A stretch of 38,801 nt of DNA from a virus. Position 1 is the stretch's first letter. Each line of letters opens with the position of its first letter. Positions 38,705 to 38,801 of the stretch are shown here, piece by piece. The notes under the pieces are model-generated. The model saw only the letters and a list, made by a program, of their open reading frames with translations, did no database searches and was not told where the DNA came from. The stretch covers positions 1 to 38,801 of the IMG/VR virus record IMGVR_UViG_3300045789_000579; one strand, written 5' to 3'. The position numbers and the translations under genes were made by a program.

Positions 38705-38801
38705 ATGGAACACTTAAGAGTTAACAAGCATTGTGATTGCACACACAAAATTACATGGTTTGCTGAGAATGTAGAAAACTGTGTTATTGATAGGGAGTAT
38801 G
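38705..38801 (+). CDS. Start of next cassette gene, cut by right edge
   Basis: An ATG at 38705 preceded by AGGAGAG opens a frame that runs off the window; the first 32 residues are MEHLRVNKHCDCTHKITWFA onward. It begins 28 bases after the cassette junction, which is typical of cassette genes. Too short to identify; the Cys/His-rich start may bind metal. Confidence 0.5.
   Translation, partial: MEHLRVNKHCDCTHKITWFAENVENCVIDREY

Noticed and set aside
1-38801. tRNA genes and lysis genes
   Set aside because: I looked for cloverleaf-like segments and for holin/endolysin motifs and found none I could support. They may lie outside the window.

Overview
The window is most of a tailed-phage genome with siphovirus-type tail genes. 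It is AT-rich and tightly packed, with many ATGA-type start/stop overlaps. The host is not shown directly. AT-rich coding, a marine-type gene mix and an integron-like attC site fit a marine gammaproteobacterium (Vibrio, Pseudoalteromonas or Shewanella type), which is an inference. Nothing seen here (no integrase, excisionase or att core) argues for a temperate life style.

Layout. (1) Positions 1-16143, plus strand: the late virion operon. It runs from a repeat protein cut by the left edge through connector and neck proteins, tail terminator, tail tube, a G/GT tail chaperone pair joined by a predicted -1 frameshift, tape measure, distal tail proteins, a gpL-like Fe-S protein, a gpJ-like tip protein, a protein with four LamG-like modules and a DUF2793 protein. 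Capsid, portal, terminase and lysis genes are not in the window. (2) Positions 16113-31859, minus strand: an early/replication block. From its promoter end leftward it holds an unknown lysine-rich protein, ThyX, DnaJ-like, a Cas4/RecB-like DUF2800 nuclease, YopX, a DnaQ-like exonuclease, a DUF2815 ssDNA-binding-like protein and a family B DNA polymerase. Next comes a base-modification operon, then VRR-NUC nuclease, small proteins and an SNF2-type helicase. The helicase gene overlaps the late operon tail to tail. (3) Positions 31860-35443: a divergent promoter region, a small HTH regulator, a primase-polymerase/helicase gene and a 770-base non-coding region full of GGTAACGAG-type repeats, the best origin candidate. 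(4) Positions 35444-37753, plus strand: a run of very small early-type genes ending in a pentapeptide-repeat protein. (5) Positions 37797-38683: a beta-class DNA methyltransferase gene that looks like an integron gene cassette, with a matching core site on the left and an attC-like site on the right. A second cassette appears to start at 38678.

The most interesting system is the operon at 18593-23969. A MazG-like pyrophosphohydrolase, a dCMP deaminase and a thymidylate-synthase-fold hydroxymethylase could make 5-hydroxymethyl-dUMP, and a P-loop kinase could phosphorylate it. A protein resembling the alpha-glutamyl/putrescinyl-thymine pyrophosphorylase family, a fold-type-II PLP-like enzyme and an SGNH-like protein could then build a hypermodified thymidine in DNA. 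A separate ThyX makes ordinary dTMP, so only part of the thymidine is expected to be modified.

Several early promoters carry a TTTAC[A/T] -35 box inside a GTAAAA-N4-TTTTAC palindrome, which suggests one phage regulator for the early genes. The HTH protein at 32033 is the obvious candidate.
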